This document shows positions 26,101-33,808 of a stretch of DNA of 64,000 nucleotides, piece after piece. A program made the translations under genes and the position numbers. The notes under the pieces were generated by a model, which searched no databases, was not told the origin of the DNA, and saw only the letters and a program-made list of their open reading frames with translations. The DNA comes from Polyangium fumosum. GTDB lineage: Bacteria; Myxococcota_A; Polyangia; Polyangiales; Polyangiaceae. How positions within the stretch are numbered: position 1 is the stretch's first letter; every line of letters begins with the position of its first letter. The stretch covers positions 1-64,000 of the forward strand of contig NZ_SSMQ01000070.1 in the NCBI RefSeq assembly GCF_005144585.1, read 5' to 3'.

Positions 26101-26767
26101 TGCGAAGCGCCTCGAGGTTTTTCGCCATGCCCTCGGCGCAGGCGGTCACGTGCCGCCGGGTCGGGCCGAGGATCTTCAAGGTGACGCCGCCCTCCGCGAG
26201 CGCCGCCACGAGCGGCCGCAGCGCAGGGTCGTCGCTCCCCTTGAAAGGGAGGACCCGCGTCCCGTTCCGGGAGAGCGTCTCCAGCATCTCGCGGTATTCG
26301 GCTTCGAGGCTCTGCGCGGACTCGATGAACGCGCTCTCCTCGGCCGCCGACTCGCCCTCCAGGGGCTCCTCGCGCAGCGCCTCCGCAATACGCCGCGCTG
26401 CCGGCGACGCCTCGGTCGTGGTCTCTCGGCCGGTCTTCCCCCAGGCGAGGTCCGGATCGGGCACGAGCGCCCATTCGGCGACGATGTGCCCGTCGCGCAC
26501 GAGCCGCGGCAGGCACCCGATGTGGTCCTGATGTGCGTGCGAAATGAGGAGGAGGGTCACCACGGACGCGCCCCCCCGCGTGGGCAGGAGCGGCCGGAGC
26601 TGCTCCTGGATCGCGAGGTGCCCGCCTTTGCGGCGGGCATTGCCCGGGTGCGCCCCGTCGATCAGCACGGAGGTCGTGCCGAACCGGCAGAGCACGGCGT
26701 CGCCGTACTGCTCGGTGCCGACGTCGAGCAATGTGACCGTGAACGGATTGCGCGCGCCTCTTTGCAT
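23156..26767 (-). CDS. Five-domain fusion: metallo-beta-lactamase fold, V8-like protease, CarboxypepD-reg-like, PG-binding, GH19
   Basis: The 1203-residue frame follows a GGAGGGAGGG SD. Residues 10-412 are a ComEC-type metallo-beta-lactamase fold (H77-x-H79-x-D81-H82, L-L-T-G-D-M near 300, K-L-S-H-H-G-S-H near 338). After a 180-residue polar linker, 594-800 is a V8/trypsin-fold protease with His628 (T-A-G-H-C), Asp679 and Ser752 (G-G-Q-S-G-A-P). Residues 835-915 are a carboxypeptidase-regulatory-like beta sandwich, 942-1012 a peptidoglycan-binding domain, and 1033-1203 a GH19 chitinase/lysozyme-type domain (A-H-E-S-G with Glu1081, Y-K-G-R-G-P-I-Q-I-T-G). No N-terminal signal is seen. A strong internal SD before Met471 (ATG at 25357) may start a second product. 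Last gene of the lytic operon. Confidence 0.85.
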   Translation of the reverse strand: MQRGARNPFTVTLLDVGTEQYGDAVLCRFGTTSVLIDGAHPGNARRKGGHLAIQEQLRPLLPTRGGASVVTLLLISHAHQDHIGCLPRLVRDGHIVAEWALVPDPDLAWGKTGRETTTEASPAARRIAEALREEPLEGESAAEESAFIESAQSLEAEYREMLETLSRNGTRVLPFKGSDDPALRPLVAALAEGGVTLKILGPTRRHVTACAEGMAKNLEALRIEMQRALEAAAVPGASEESAEARELSVYRRYAAAFAAEREAPEGTEAAGTARVSNFVNLQSSVLLLEYSGKKLLLTGDMQLADPQTNDRTVLAGMRALTKAIGEHAPYDFVKLSHHGSHNGINAELLESMGHPRLLGVCAGETSMRHPHPATLELMKTMVAEQHGRWARTDVNGLSTITFDGDEPTVAVSCGHINDASPPRGPARRRRPASTEAALVRRSRGAPVLSGPCAAPARGEESMAMQEGERVMNDRGALSNEAGRVTGGYESHASEQEPASCASTTEAAAITRPASLLEYVPGYERPRAPGAAAPEPSDRVLLPSHLKASAPPLTRSLDAPREAMEASRMRVARSAAFVVFGPDDRVRVPRTEAAPYRAICALRITGANGERYVGTGWLINARTVVTAGHCVYDCQTMGGWATSIEVIPALDGTRQPFGSVVAKRFRLVSGWLEDRSPEYDYAAILLDEPVQMNEGFFMPEALPPAELEGALVNIAGYPQEPDAATRLYYHARALKDVGGRIVQYDIDTFGGQSGAPVWLTRPNGERAVVAIHTSGPRAGIPWNSGLRITTAVLASLRRWAEEATLGRRARRRGLLAPAADLLVESARAFSPAIPGKEITGKVVDENNRPLAGATVTIARRGALAIATTSAQDGSFSLPMAHPGLHFLRARLGDATTIKRITHEPASPVTLVLAPQAEIPANATEAGVARPGGPLAGRTLPAANLKRGAKGAAVKALQAALVKLGHMTQAEMNTGAGRFGPKTEAALKKFQAKHGVPSTGTYGPKTRAAFVKLGAKMGPAKPAPGKKGPTRGGVTLAELRAIMPNLSAARARKCLPHLNKARKEFAIDTKKRMAAFLAQLAHESGELVYFEELASGAAYEGRKDLGNTHPGDGRRYKGRGPIQITGRSNYRAAGKALGIDLQKRPKLAARIDVGFRVAGWFWKTRKLNALADRGNFKKITYRINGGYRGLARRTVYYRRALRVLA

Positions 26768-26798
26768 GGCCGACCCTCCCTCCGTAGTCGCCTCGGGG

Positions 26799-27494
26799 CT
26801 ACCGAGCCCCGCGCTTCTGGATCCGCTTCGCCAGCGCCACCGCCTTCGCGCGGGGCAAGATCACCTCGAAGTGCATCTCGTCCTTGCGGCGGCGGTAGTT
26901 GCCTCCCCAGCGAAGGCCGTATTTCTTGCAAAGCGCGTTGATCGTCTTGCGCTGGGCCGCGCTGAACGTGCCCTTGCGCCCGAGCGGGTGCTTCGGGGCG
27001 TTCAGATCGATGGCGATGCCGGCCGCGTGGAACGAGGGCCGCTTCGAGCCGCGGATGTTGCGATTCGCGTGCCCCCAGCACCAGCCCTTGCGGAGCCGCT
27101 CCACCTTCTGGTGGAATTCCTTGGCGAAGCCGATGAGCAGCGGGGCGATGATCGCGCGGACCGGCAAGGATACCTTCGTGCCCGGGACGCGGTACGTCTT
27201 GACGCCGATACGTTTCGCGGGCCCCACGCTGAATCCATTGATGGATCGCGCCTTCCCCCGCGCGGCTTCGAAGCTCGACTTGCTCGCCGCGGCGCTCGTC
27301 TCCACGCCCTCCCAGACGTCTTCGTCGTCCTCGTGGGCATGACTGTCCCAGTCCTCGGGCGGCGACGTGCCCTCGGAGGGATCGACCTCCTCCAGCACGA
27401 CGGGCTCGTCTTCGATCCTTTCGTCCACGTACTCGGCGACGAATCGTTCTGCACTCCGAAGAGCGGACGGTCCCTTTTGACCTCTCACGGCCAT
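26799..27494 (-). CDS. M15-family peptidoglycan peptidase
   Basis: The 231-residue protein has an acidic N-terminal 70 residues, then a catalytic domain with S-F-H-A-A-G-I-A-I-D-L (His156, Asp163) and R-R-K-D-E-M-H-F-E-V (His208). These are the zinc ligands and base of M15 D-Ala-D-Ala carboxypeptidases and L-Ala-D-Glu endolysins. It should cut peptide stems in peptidoglycan. No signal peptide is seen, so export must use another route or the acidic N-terminus is a pro-region. The preceding AGGGGG is 7 nt from the ATG. It lies 31 bp before the fusion gene in the same operon. Confidence 0.85.
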   Translation of the reverse strand: MAVRGQKGPSALRSAERFVAEYVDERIEDEPVVLEEVDPSEGTSPPEDWDSHAHEDDEDVWEGVETSAAASKSSFEAARGKARSINGFSVGPAKRIGVKTYRVPGTKVSLPVRAIIAPLLIGFAKEFHQKVERLRKGWCWGHANRNIRGSKRPSFHAAGIAIDLNAPKHPLGRKGTFSAAQRKTINALCKKYGLRWGGNYRRRKDEMHFEVILPRAKAVALAKRIQKRGAR

Positions 27495-27536
27495 ATGGCA
27501 CCCCCTTTCCCCATTCTCGAATGTTGTGTCCGGGCA

Positions 27537-28367
27537 TCACAGCGCAATAGGTGCTCTCCGAAAATCCAGCGCGCCTTCATGGAGGCCGAGCGGCGGGGGG
27601 CAGCGCTCCTCCTCGAAAGGCGTGAGATCGATCCCGGAGCTCTCCTCGATCCACACGAGATGCGCGGCGATCGACGTGTAGATGGCCTTCCCCGCGCAGG
27701 GATCGGCCGGGCCGAGGTCCGTGCTCGGGGCCATGCGGCTCGAAACGCCGAACACGCGCCACGCGCCGCCCGGAAGCTCGAGGAAGGCCGGGCCGCCCGA
27801 ATCGCCTGTGCAGGCGCCCTTTTCGCGTGTGCCGACGAGGACCTCCCGCGCCCCGGCCTGCGTCCCGTGCACGGGCACCTCGACCCACCGCTTCAGGCCG
27901 CCGCCGGGCTCGTCTTCGCCGGCGGCCCCGAATCCGACCAGGATGGCCGTGGCCCCGGGGGTGAGGTGTTCGGCAGCCTCGCACGTGGAAAGGACGGGCA
28001 CGATCGGAACATCGTCCACGGCCTCGCGGAGGAGACAAAAAGCCACGTCGGCGCCTTTCCTCCGTTCATGATCCGGGTGTCCCACGCAGCGGTCGACAGG
28101 CACCACGCGAACGGCGTGATCACGCGCCTCCCCGAAGGCAAACGAGCCGGGCCCGCCGCGGGCGAGGCAATGCGCTGCCGTGGTCACGAGCCGCGGATGC
28201 ACGAGCGTGCCGTCGCATCGCCCCGACGAGACCGCCGTCGGCCATTCTCCCGGCGCCGCGACCTGCCCGCCGACGATGGCCGTAGGGGCTTCACGCGCCC
28301 CGTCCTCGGGGCCCGGCGTGCACGCGCAGACGAAGACCAGGCACGCGGGGACGAAGCGTCGGGCCAT
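27537..28367 (-). CDS. Trypsin-like serine protease lipoprotein (S1)
   Basis: The 276-residue protein has a short signal ending V-C-A-C, a T-A-I-V-G-G activation site at 31-34, and a complete triad: His66 in T-A-A-H-C, Asp107 in A-D-V-A-F, Ser190 in C-T-G-D-S-G-G-P. It is a chymotrypsin-fold protease likely held on the outer membrane or released. The clear I-V-G-G suggests it is made as a zymogen. It lies 11 bp behind the phospholipase-like gene and 42 bp ahead of the M15 gene, so all four genes read as one operon. Confidence 0.92.
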   Translation of the reverse strand: MARRFVPACLVFVCACTPGPEDGAREAPTAIVGGQVAAPGEWPTAVSSGRCDGTLVHPRLVTTAAHCLARGGPGSFAFGEARDHAVRVVPVDRCVGHPDHERRKGADVAFCLLREAVDDVPIVPVLSTCEAAEHLTPGATAILVGFGAAGEDEPGGGLKRWVEVPVHGTQAGAREVLVGTREKGACTGDSGGPAFLELPGGAWRVFGVSSRMAPSTDLGPADPCAGKAIYTSIAAHLVWIEESSGIDLTPFEEERCPPPLGLHEGALDFRRAPIAL

Positions 28368-28378
28368 GTCTCGTCACG

Positions 28379-29044
28379 TCATCGAGGATCGCCGCAGTTT
28401 CCACGCGCGCAACATTCGCTCGGGCCGGGATTGAAGCTGCTGCTCGAAAAGCAGGCGACGGCCGGGACATTGCAGAGAAGATGGCACTGGGTCCAGGGCC
28501 GGAGCCAGCTCCCGGCCCCGCACTCGTGCTTCTTGTAACACGCGTCGTGGATGTCGCAGCAACGCCCCTTCGGACCGCAGCTCGTAGGCCCGCGGATCGC
28601 CGAGGGCAAATCACAACCCCAGTTGTCGTAGTAATAATGGATCGCGCGGGACACCTGGGCCTGGATGAGGGCGGCCCCGACGATCGCGCGGTCGACCGTC
28701 GGCAGCTCGGCGTCCATTTGCGCCGACGCGGTCAGCGGCTGCGCCGACATGTCCCCGTCCGTTCCCGTCGGGAACGACGTGTACGTGACCAGGGTCCTCT
28801 GCGGTCCGACCGCCTGGAAATCGGCTCGGAGCTGCAACACCCCGGTCTGGCTGCGGATGTCGACGCGCACCTGGGTCGCATCCATCTGGGTGCCTTGCGC
28901 CACGCTGTCCTCGTCGAGCGTGACGTTCACCGTTTGTCGGGATTCCCCTGGATTCGAGCTCTTTTCACACCCCGCCGCGATGGCTCCGAGCGTGATGAGC
29001 ATGGCGGCCCCTGTCCTCGCGTACTTCATTCCTCGTCGGGTCAT
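28379..29044 (-). CDS. Phospholipase A2-like lipoprotein
   Basis: The 221-residue protein begins with a lipoprotein signal ending A-A-G-C (Cys26), followed by about 110 residues of beta-rich sequence without a known match. Its C-terminal 70 residues carry C-G-P-K-G-R-C-C-D-I-H-D-A-C-Y, the C-C-x-x-H-D-x-C motif of secreted phospholipase A2 with His166 and Asp167, and eight further cysteines. The calcium-binding Gly-rich loop is short. It should hydrolyse phospholipids, fitting a lytic operon. A strong GAGGAGGAAGG lies just upstream. First gene of the operon. Confidence 0.85.
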   Translation of the reverse strand: MTRRGMKYARTGAAMLITLGAIAAGCEKSSNPGESRQTVNVTLDEDSVAQGTQMDATQVRVDIRSQTGVLQLRADFQAVGPQRTLVTYTSFPTGTDGDMSAQPLTASAQMDAELPTVDRAIVGAALIQAQVSRAIHYYYDNWGCDLPSAIRGPTSCGPKGRCCDIHDACYKKHECGAGSWLRPWTQCHLLCNVPAVACFSSSSFNPGPSECCARGNCGDPR

Positions 29045-29151
29045 CGCCCTTCCTCCTCGCGTCCGAGCGACTTCGGTTGCGATGGAAACCTAATGGTCCA
29101 CCCCGCGAGGCCCAAGAGGGCGCCTTGCCGCGTGAGCCGAGCGAGGAGCAC

Positions 29152-29346
29152 ATGGCGATCTTGAAGAAGGCGCTCGCCGCTCTGCGCAGACAGCTCGGCG
29201 CGCATCCCGACGTGGAGGCCCTCGCATTACGAATCGAAGGAGCGCGGGCCCGACGGCAGCGATTCTCGGTGCCGCGGAGCATCCTCCCCGGTGTTCTGGA
29301 CGTCGGCAGCCCGATGGTGCTCGACTCGAACGGCCCTGAAGGGTAG
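29152..29346 (+). CDS. Small helical protein, uncertain
   Basis: An ATG at 29152 after GAGGAG gives 64 residues. The product is a basic helix (A-I-L-K-K-A-L-A-A-L-R-R-Q-L-G and V-E-A-L-A-L-R-I-E-G-A-R-A-R-R), then V-P-R-S-I-L-P-G-V-L-D-V-G-S. It lies in the gap between two leftward genes but reads rightward. There is no close context to back it. Confidence 0.35.
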   Translation: MAILKKALAALRRQLGAHPDVEALALRIEGARARRQRFSVPRSILPGVLDVGSPMVLDSNGPEG

Positions 29347-29367
29347 CACCGCGCCGGCGAGGGACGG

Positions 29368-31614
29368 TCAGCGCGGGCCGCCCAGCTCCTTGACGAAGAA
29401 CCGGTGCACGTCGTCCTTGTAATACTGAAACGCCTTCCCCTCGGGGCTGTGGGGCTGTCCCGGCATGATGAGCAATTCGAAGGGCTTGCCTTCGCGGATG
29501 AGGGCCTCGGCCATGCGCATCGTCGTGGAGACCGTCGCGTTCACGTCGCTCGTGCCATGCATCATCTTGAGGGCCCCCCGAAGGTTTCGCGCGAGCGACA
29601 CGTTGGACCCCGCCTCGTAGCCGGCTCGATTTTCGCTCATGAGCCCCAGGTTCGGCTCCATGATGACCGCCTCCTCCTCCAGGGCCCCGGGCGCCCCCGC
29701 ATAACCCGCCTTGAACAGCTCCGGGGCGGTCAGCATACCGCGGAGCGCGAAGTAGCCGCCCCAGGAGTGGCCGTAGATCCCGACGCGGCTCATATCCATG
29801 TAAGGCCGCGTGGCGGCAGCCTGCCGCAGCGCGGCCACGTGATCGGGGATCTCGGTCTGACCCACGCGCCCATAGTTGGCGTCTTGAAACGCCTTGCTTC
29901 GCCCCGGCGTGCCGCGCGCGTCGAGCACCATGGCGACGAACCCCATCTGCGAAAGCGAATTCGCCCACCGCGACTCCTCGGTCCCCACGAAGCTCCAGGG
30001 CACGACCGACATCCACGGACCGGCATAGATGACGTCGAGGACCGGGTAATGCTTCTTCGGATCGAAGTCCCACGGCTTGTACAGCACGCCATGGAGCTCC
30101 GTCGCGCCATCGGCCGCCAGGACCGTGAGGGGCTCCGGCGGCGAGAGATGCAATTCCGCGAGCGCGCTCGTGTCCGCCTCGGCGTAGCGGAACGGAGCGC
30201 CGCCCTCGGTCGAACCCACGTCCCACACCCGCGGCTTTACGCGCGTGGAATGCCCATCGGTGTAATAACGCCCCGACGGCGCGAGGGTGATCCGGTGGAT
30301 GCCGAGGTCCGGCGAGAGCCGCTTCAGGTCGCCCCCGGCGAGGCTCGCGCGATAGAGCAATCGGTCATAAGGCGCGGCGCGCTCGGCAGAGGCCAAGAGG
30401 AAGATCGCATCTGCCTTCGGAGCGACGCCGAGCACGCGGTGCACGGGAAAGGGGCCGCTCGTGACCTGGCGCTCGAGCGTCCCCGCGTAATCGTAGAGAT
30501 AGACGTGCCGAAAGCCGTCGCGCTCGGACATCCACAAGAAGCGCTTGTTGTCGTCGAGCGGCGTGACCTGCAGCGACCACCCGTTCTCCGCAAAGTCGAG
30601 CGCCCCCACGAAGCTCTCCGGTCGGTCCTCGCGCAGCACGAGGCGGGTCTTGCCGGCCCCAGGCTCCACTGCGGAGAGCTCCAGCCGCTTGCCATCACGG
30701 GACAGATGGAGCACGAGCGCTTCGCTGCCATCGGGACGAAAGCCCGCAAACCAATCGTAGGTCTCCCCGGGCGCGGGCGGAACGAGCGTCACGCGGCGGG
30801 TCGCAGGCTCGACCACGTAGAGCTCCGAGCGCCGGAGCGGGGTCCCGACCTTGGAATAGGGCACCATCGTCACGCGCTCGATGCCCGTCGCGTAGGCGTA
30901 ATCGACGATTGGTGTCTTGTGGACGCCGCGCGTGTCCTGGCGCCAGACCACGAGGAACCGACCGTCGGGAGACCACGCCCGCTCGGGGATCTGCCATTCG
31001 TAATTCTCTTCCCCGCTCCGCTCCAGCAGCGTGCCGCCCTCGCTGTCGACCACGGCGAACCCCGATCCGCGCTGGACTGCGGCCGTGCGGCCCTCGGGAG
31101 ACACGTGATGGCTCGCAGACAGCATCCACGCGGCGCGATCGGTCGGGGCGAGGGCCACGACGCGGCGATCGGAGAGCCCGAGCGCAAACGACCGGCCCTG
31201 AAGCTGGAAGACAATCCGGCGCGAATCGGGCGCGAGGCCGGGGGCGAGGACGAAGTCGAGGTTCTCCGGGAGCTCGATCTTCTGGCCAACGAGCGCCGAG
31301 AGCTCCGCCTGCAAAACGTCGCTCGAAAGGACGGGGACCCTCGTCCGCTGCTGCGCGTCGACGAGGACCCACGTCCCGCGATGCGGACCGACCGCGGACC
31401 AGTACACGAATTGATCACGATCGGGGAGCCACCGCGGCGCGACGAGGGTGTCTCGAATGCGCTCGATGAAGCGGTAATACTTCTCGGCGACCTCGAGGCG
31501 CGCTTGCAAGGGATCGCCCTGGGCAGGGGCCGTCGTCGGAGGCCGCGTCGCCGTCGTCGGAGGCTGGCAGCCAAGCCACGCGGACATGAACACGAGCACG
31601 ACACGTCGTCTCAT
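29368..31614 (-). CDS. S9-family prolyl oligopeptidase / dipeptidyl peptidase lipoprotein
   Basis: The start at 31614 makes M-R-R-R-V-V-L with a lipobox S-A-W-L-G-C and overlaps the MocR stop (ATGA). The 748-residue protein has an N-terminal beta-propeller-like half with repeated Y-S-P-D-G / W-S-P-D-G turns, and a C-terminal alpha/beta-hydrolase: G-H-S-W-G-G-Y-F (Ser617), H-G-T-S-D (Asp690), P-G-Q-P-H (His722). This is the DPP IV / S9B layout. The enzyme should remove dipeptides or cut short peptides outside the cell. Its coupling to MocR suggests shared control. Confidence 0.9.
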   Translation of the reverse strand: MRRRVVLVFMSAWLGCQPPTTATRPPTTAPAQGDPLQARLEVAEKYYRFIERIRDTLVAPRWLPDRDQFVYWSAVGPHRGTWVLVDAQQRTRVPVLSSDVLQAELSALVGQKIELPENLDFVLAPGLAPDSRRIVFQLQGRSFALGLSDRRVVALAPTDRAAWMLSASHHVSPEGRTAAVQRGSGFAVVDSEGGTLLERSGEENYEWQIPERAWSPDGRFLVVWRQDTRGVHKTPIVDYAYATGIERVTMVPYSKVGTPLRRSELYVVEPATRRVTLVPPAPGETYDWFAGFRPDGSEALVLHLSRDGKRLELSAVEPGAGKTRLVLREDRPESFVGALDFAENGWSLQVTPLDDNKRFLWMSERDGFRHVYLYDYAGTLERQVTSGPFPVHRVLGVAPKADAIFLLASAERAAPYDRLLYRASLAGGDLKRLSPDLGIHRITLAPSGRYYTDGHSTRVKPRVWDVGSTEGGAPFRYAEADTSALAELHLSPPEPLTVLAADGATELHGVLYKPWDFDPKKHYPVLDVIYAGPWMSVVPWSFVGTEESRWANSLSQMGFVAMVLDARGTPGRSKAFQDANYGRVGQTEIPDHVAALRQAAATRPYMDMSRVGIYGHSWGGYFALRGMLTAPELFKAGYAGAPGALEEEAVIMEPNLGLMSENRAGYEAGSNVSLARNLRGALKMMHGTSDVNATVSTTMRMAEALIREGKPFELLIMPGQPHSPEGKAFQYYKDDVHRFFVKELGGPR

Positions 31615-33005
31615 GGCATCACACTCCAGGGGGAGGTAGGCGATCCGTCGAGCAGCTTCGCCAGGATGGAGAGGCCCCGCTCGAGCTCGTTGCATGATTT
31701 CGCCGCGGCGAGCGATACCCGAAGGGCATTGGGCGCGCTGCCCGCGCGGGCCGCGAACAGGTGCGCCGGCCCCAGCAATACGTTCTGCGCGGCGGCCTGC
31801 TCGATCACCTCCATCGCCCGCCGGTGCTCCGGGATCCTCATCCAGAGGAAATACGCGGTGGGATGTGCGCGATAGGGAGTCCCCTTCAAGATCGCCGCTG
31901 CGATCGTCTGGCGGGCGGCGGCCTCCCTGCGCCGCGCGTCGCGGATGGCGGCTGCCGTGCCGTCGTTGATCCATTGCGTCGCGATCTCGGCCAGCAAGGG
32001 CGAACCTGACCACACCGTCGCTGCGGCGGCGTTTTCGAGGAGGTGTCGCGCCTCGGTCGGTGAACGAAGGAAGCCGACACGGAGGGCAGGCACCGTCGCC
32101 TTCGACAGGCTCCCGATGTAATACGTCGCCTCCGGGGCGAGCGCGGCGAGCGGCGGCGGCGCGTCGGGGACGAGCGGAGCGAGCGCGCCGTTTTCAAGGA
32201 TGGTGACCCCGTACTCGCGGCAAATCGCCACGATCGCCCGACGCCGCTCGATCGGCATGATCGACGTGGTCGGGTTGTGGTTCGTCGGCGTGCAATAAAG
32301 CACCTTGGCCCGGCTCGATCGGCAGGCCTGCGCGAGCGCCTCGGGGACGAGCCCCGCCTCGTCGATCTCGACCGGATGGGTCGGCAGCCGGAGCCACTGC
32401 GCGGCGCTGAGCGCGCCGGGATAGGTGAGCTCCTCGACCAGCACACCGGTCGTCGTCGCGAGCGTCGACAACAAGATCGCCGTGGCGTGCTGCGCGCCGC
32501 TGCAAACGGTGATCTCCTCGGGGGACGCGACGACGCCGGTCGTCCCGAGCCAGCGCGCGCCCGCGGCCCGCTGCGCCGCGGTCCCCCCATGCGACTGGTA
32601 GCCGCTGAGCGCGCCGAGGTCCGCGCGCGAGCTCAGGTTCGCGAGCGCGGCCGTGAGCGCGCAGTGCCCGAGATCGCCGGACAGGATCGGCGCGGCGGTC
32701 GGGCCGAGGTCGATGCGACTCCGGTCGAGCATGGGCGAGTACGCGTCGCCATCCATGAGCCCGTTCACGAACGTGCCGCTGCCGACCTGGCTACGAACGA
32801 GCCCGCGGCGCTCCGCTTCCGCGTACGCGCGGGTGATGGTCCCCAGCGACGCCCCGACCGCGTTCGCGAGGTCGCGGTGCGTCGGAAGTCGGTCGCCTCC
32901 GCGCAGCTTGCCGGCGCTGATGTCGGCCGCGAGCGCGTCGACGATCGCCGCGTAGAGCGGCGCGCTGGAGCGCCTCAGGCGTGGTTTCCAGGTATGACTG
33001 CGCAT
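31611..33005 (-). CDS. MocR/GntR-type PLP-dependent transcriptional regulator
   Basis: The 464-residue protein has an N-terminal GntR winged helix (10-80: L-Y-A-A-I-V-D-A-L-A, G-D-R-L-P-T-H-R-D-L-A, V-G-S-G-T-F-V-N) and a class I aminotransferase fold (100-450) with the PLP Lys in S-L-S-K-A. Such proteins sense amino-acid-like ligands through PLP and regulate nearby genes. The start at 33005 begins M-R-S-H-T-W-K just before the helix; upstream residues have no GntR pattern. The stop overlaps the S9 peptidase start. It may control that gene or the upstream group. Confidence 0.9.
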   Translation of the reverse strand: MRSHTWKPRLRRSSAPLYAAIVDALAADISAGKLRGGDRLPTHRDLANAVGASLGTITRAYAEAERRGLVRSQVGSGTFVNGLMDGDAYSPMLDRSRIDLGPTAAPILSGDLGHCALTAALANLSSRADLGALSGYQSHGGTAAQRAAGARWLGTTGVVASPEEITVCSGAQHATAILLSTLATTTGVLVEELTYPGALSAAQWLRLPTHPVEIDEAGLVPEALAQACRSSRAKVLYCTPTNHNPTTSIMPIERRRAIVAICREYGVTILENGALAPLVPDAPPPLAALAPEATYYIGSLSKATVPALRVGFLRSPTEARHLLENAAAATVWSGSPLLAEIATQWINDGTAAAIRDARRREAAARQTIAAAILKGTPYRAHPTAYFLWMRIPEHRRAMEVIEQAAAQNVLLGPAHLFAARAGSAPNALRVSLAAAKSCNELERGLSILAKLLDGSPTSPWSVMP

Positions 33006-33093
33006 CTCGTATGTACCAGGATACGCCAAGAAGTGTACTAGTACAATCTTCTCGATGCAGGACCGTGCGGCCCGCGGGGCGATCACGCCCGGA

Positions 33094-33798
33094 TCAGGGA
33101 GCGCTCGAGAAGATCGCGGTGCACTCCGGGACGCGCGCCCAAGCGTGCTCGCGGATCTGGGCCACGAGCGCAGAACCGAAGAACTCGCCGCAGATGTGCG
33201 CCGCAGCCTCGACGTCGGGGAACACGTAGTCGGTGCGCACCCAGCGGCGCGAAAGCCCGTGCGCCTGCTCCAGGTGCGCGAAGTACTCGTCCAGGCCTGG
33301 ATGGACGCGTGGCGTCTCGTGGCCGGTGCCGAGCGTCTCGATGACCATCAGCGCGCCGCCGGGACGCACCACACGGCGCATCTCCGACAGCGCCGTGTCC
33401 ACCTCCTCGCGCCAGCCCTCCGGCATCCAGTGACGGAAATGTCCGAACACCCACCCGGCCATCGCGACATCGACGCTCACGTCGGGCAACGGCAACGAGC
33501 GCACATCCGCGTGATGGATGGTGAACGGCACGCCGGCCTGCGACAGATGCCTGCGCGCGATCTCCAGCATGGGCGCCGCGCGATCGACCAGGTGCAAGCG
33601 CGACGCGCGCGCGGAGGCGATGCGCGAGAGCCGCCCGGTCCCCGCGCCGACGTCGAGCGCCACGGCCCCCTCCGGCAGCCATTCACGCACCACGCGCGCG
33701 AGCACCTCGTCCGCGTCCTCCGCGTTGATCAGCGCGTCGTACGCGTCCGCCTTCTCCTGGTACACGCGCGCCTGCGCATCACTCACGGGGTCGCTCAT
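33094..33798 (-). CDS. Class I SAM-dependent methyltransferase
   Basis: The 234-residue protein has the Rossmann SAM-binding motif I V-A-L-D-V-G-A-G-T-G-R, motif II L-H-L-V-D-R-A-A-P-M-L, and motif IV-like V-D-V-A-M-A-G-W-V-F. The substrate is unknown; UbiE/Cfa-like small-molecule methyltransferases have this layout. It follows the lysoplasmalogenase with a 10-bp gap and precedes the MocR gene by 88 bp, so the three probably form one leftward unit. Confidence 0.9.
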   Translation of the reverse strand: MSDPVSDAQARVYQEKADAYDALINAEDADEVLARVVREWLPEGAVALDVGAGTGRLSRIASARASRLHLVDRAAPMLEIARRHLSQAGVPFTIHHADVRSLPLPDVSVDVAMAGWVFGHFRHWMPEGWREEVDTALSEMRRVVRPGGALMVIETLGTGHETPRVHPGLDEYFAHLEQAHGLSRRWVRTDYVFPDVEAAAHICGEFFGSALVAQIREHAWARVPECTAIFSSAP

Positions 33799-33808
33799 CG
33801 GCGCGACC

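Noticed and set aside
31615-32013. N-terminal extension of the S9 peptidase frame
   Set aside because: The added residues lie inside the MocR gene; the lipobox start at 31614 is the natural one.
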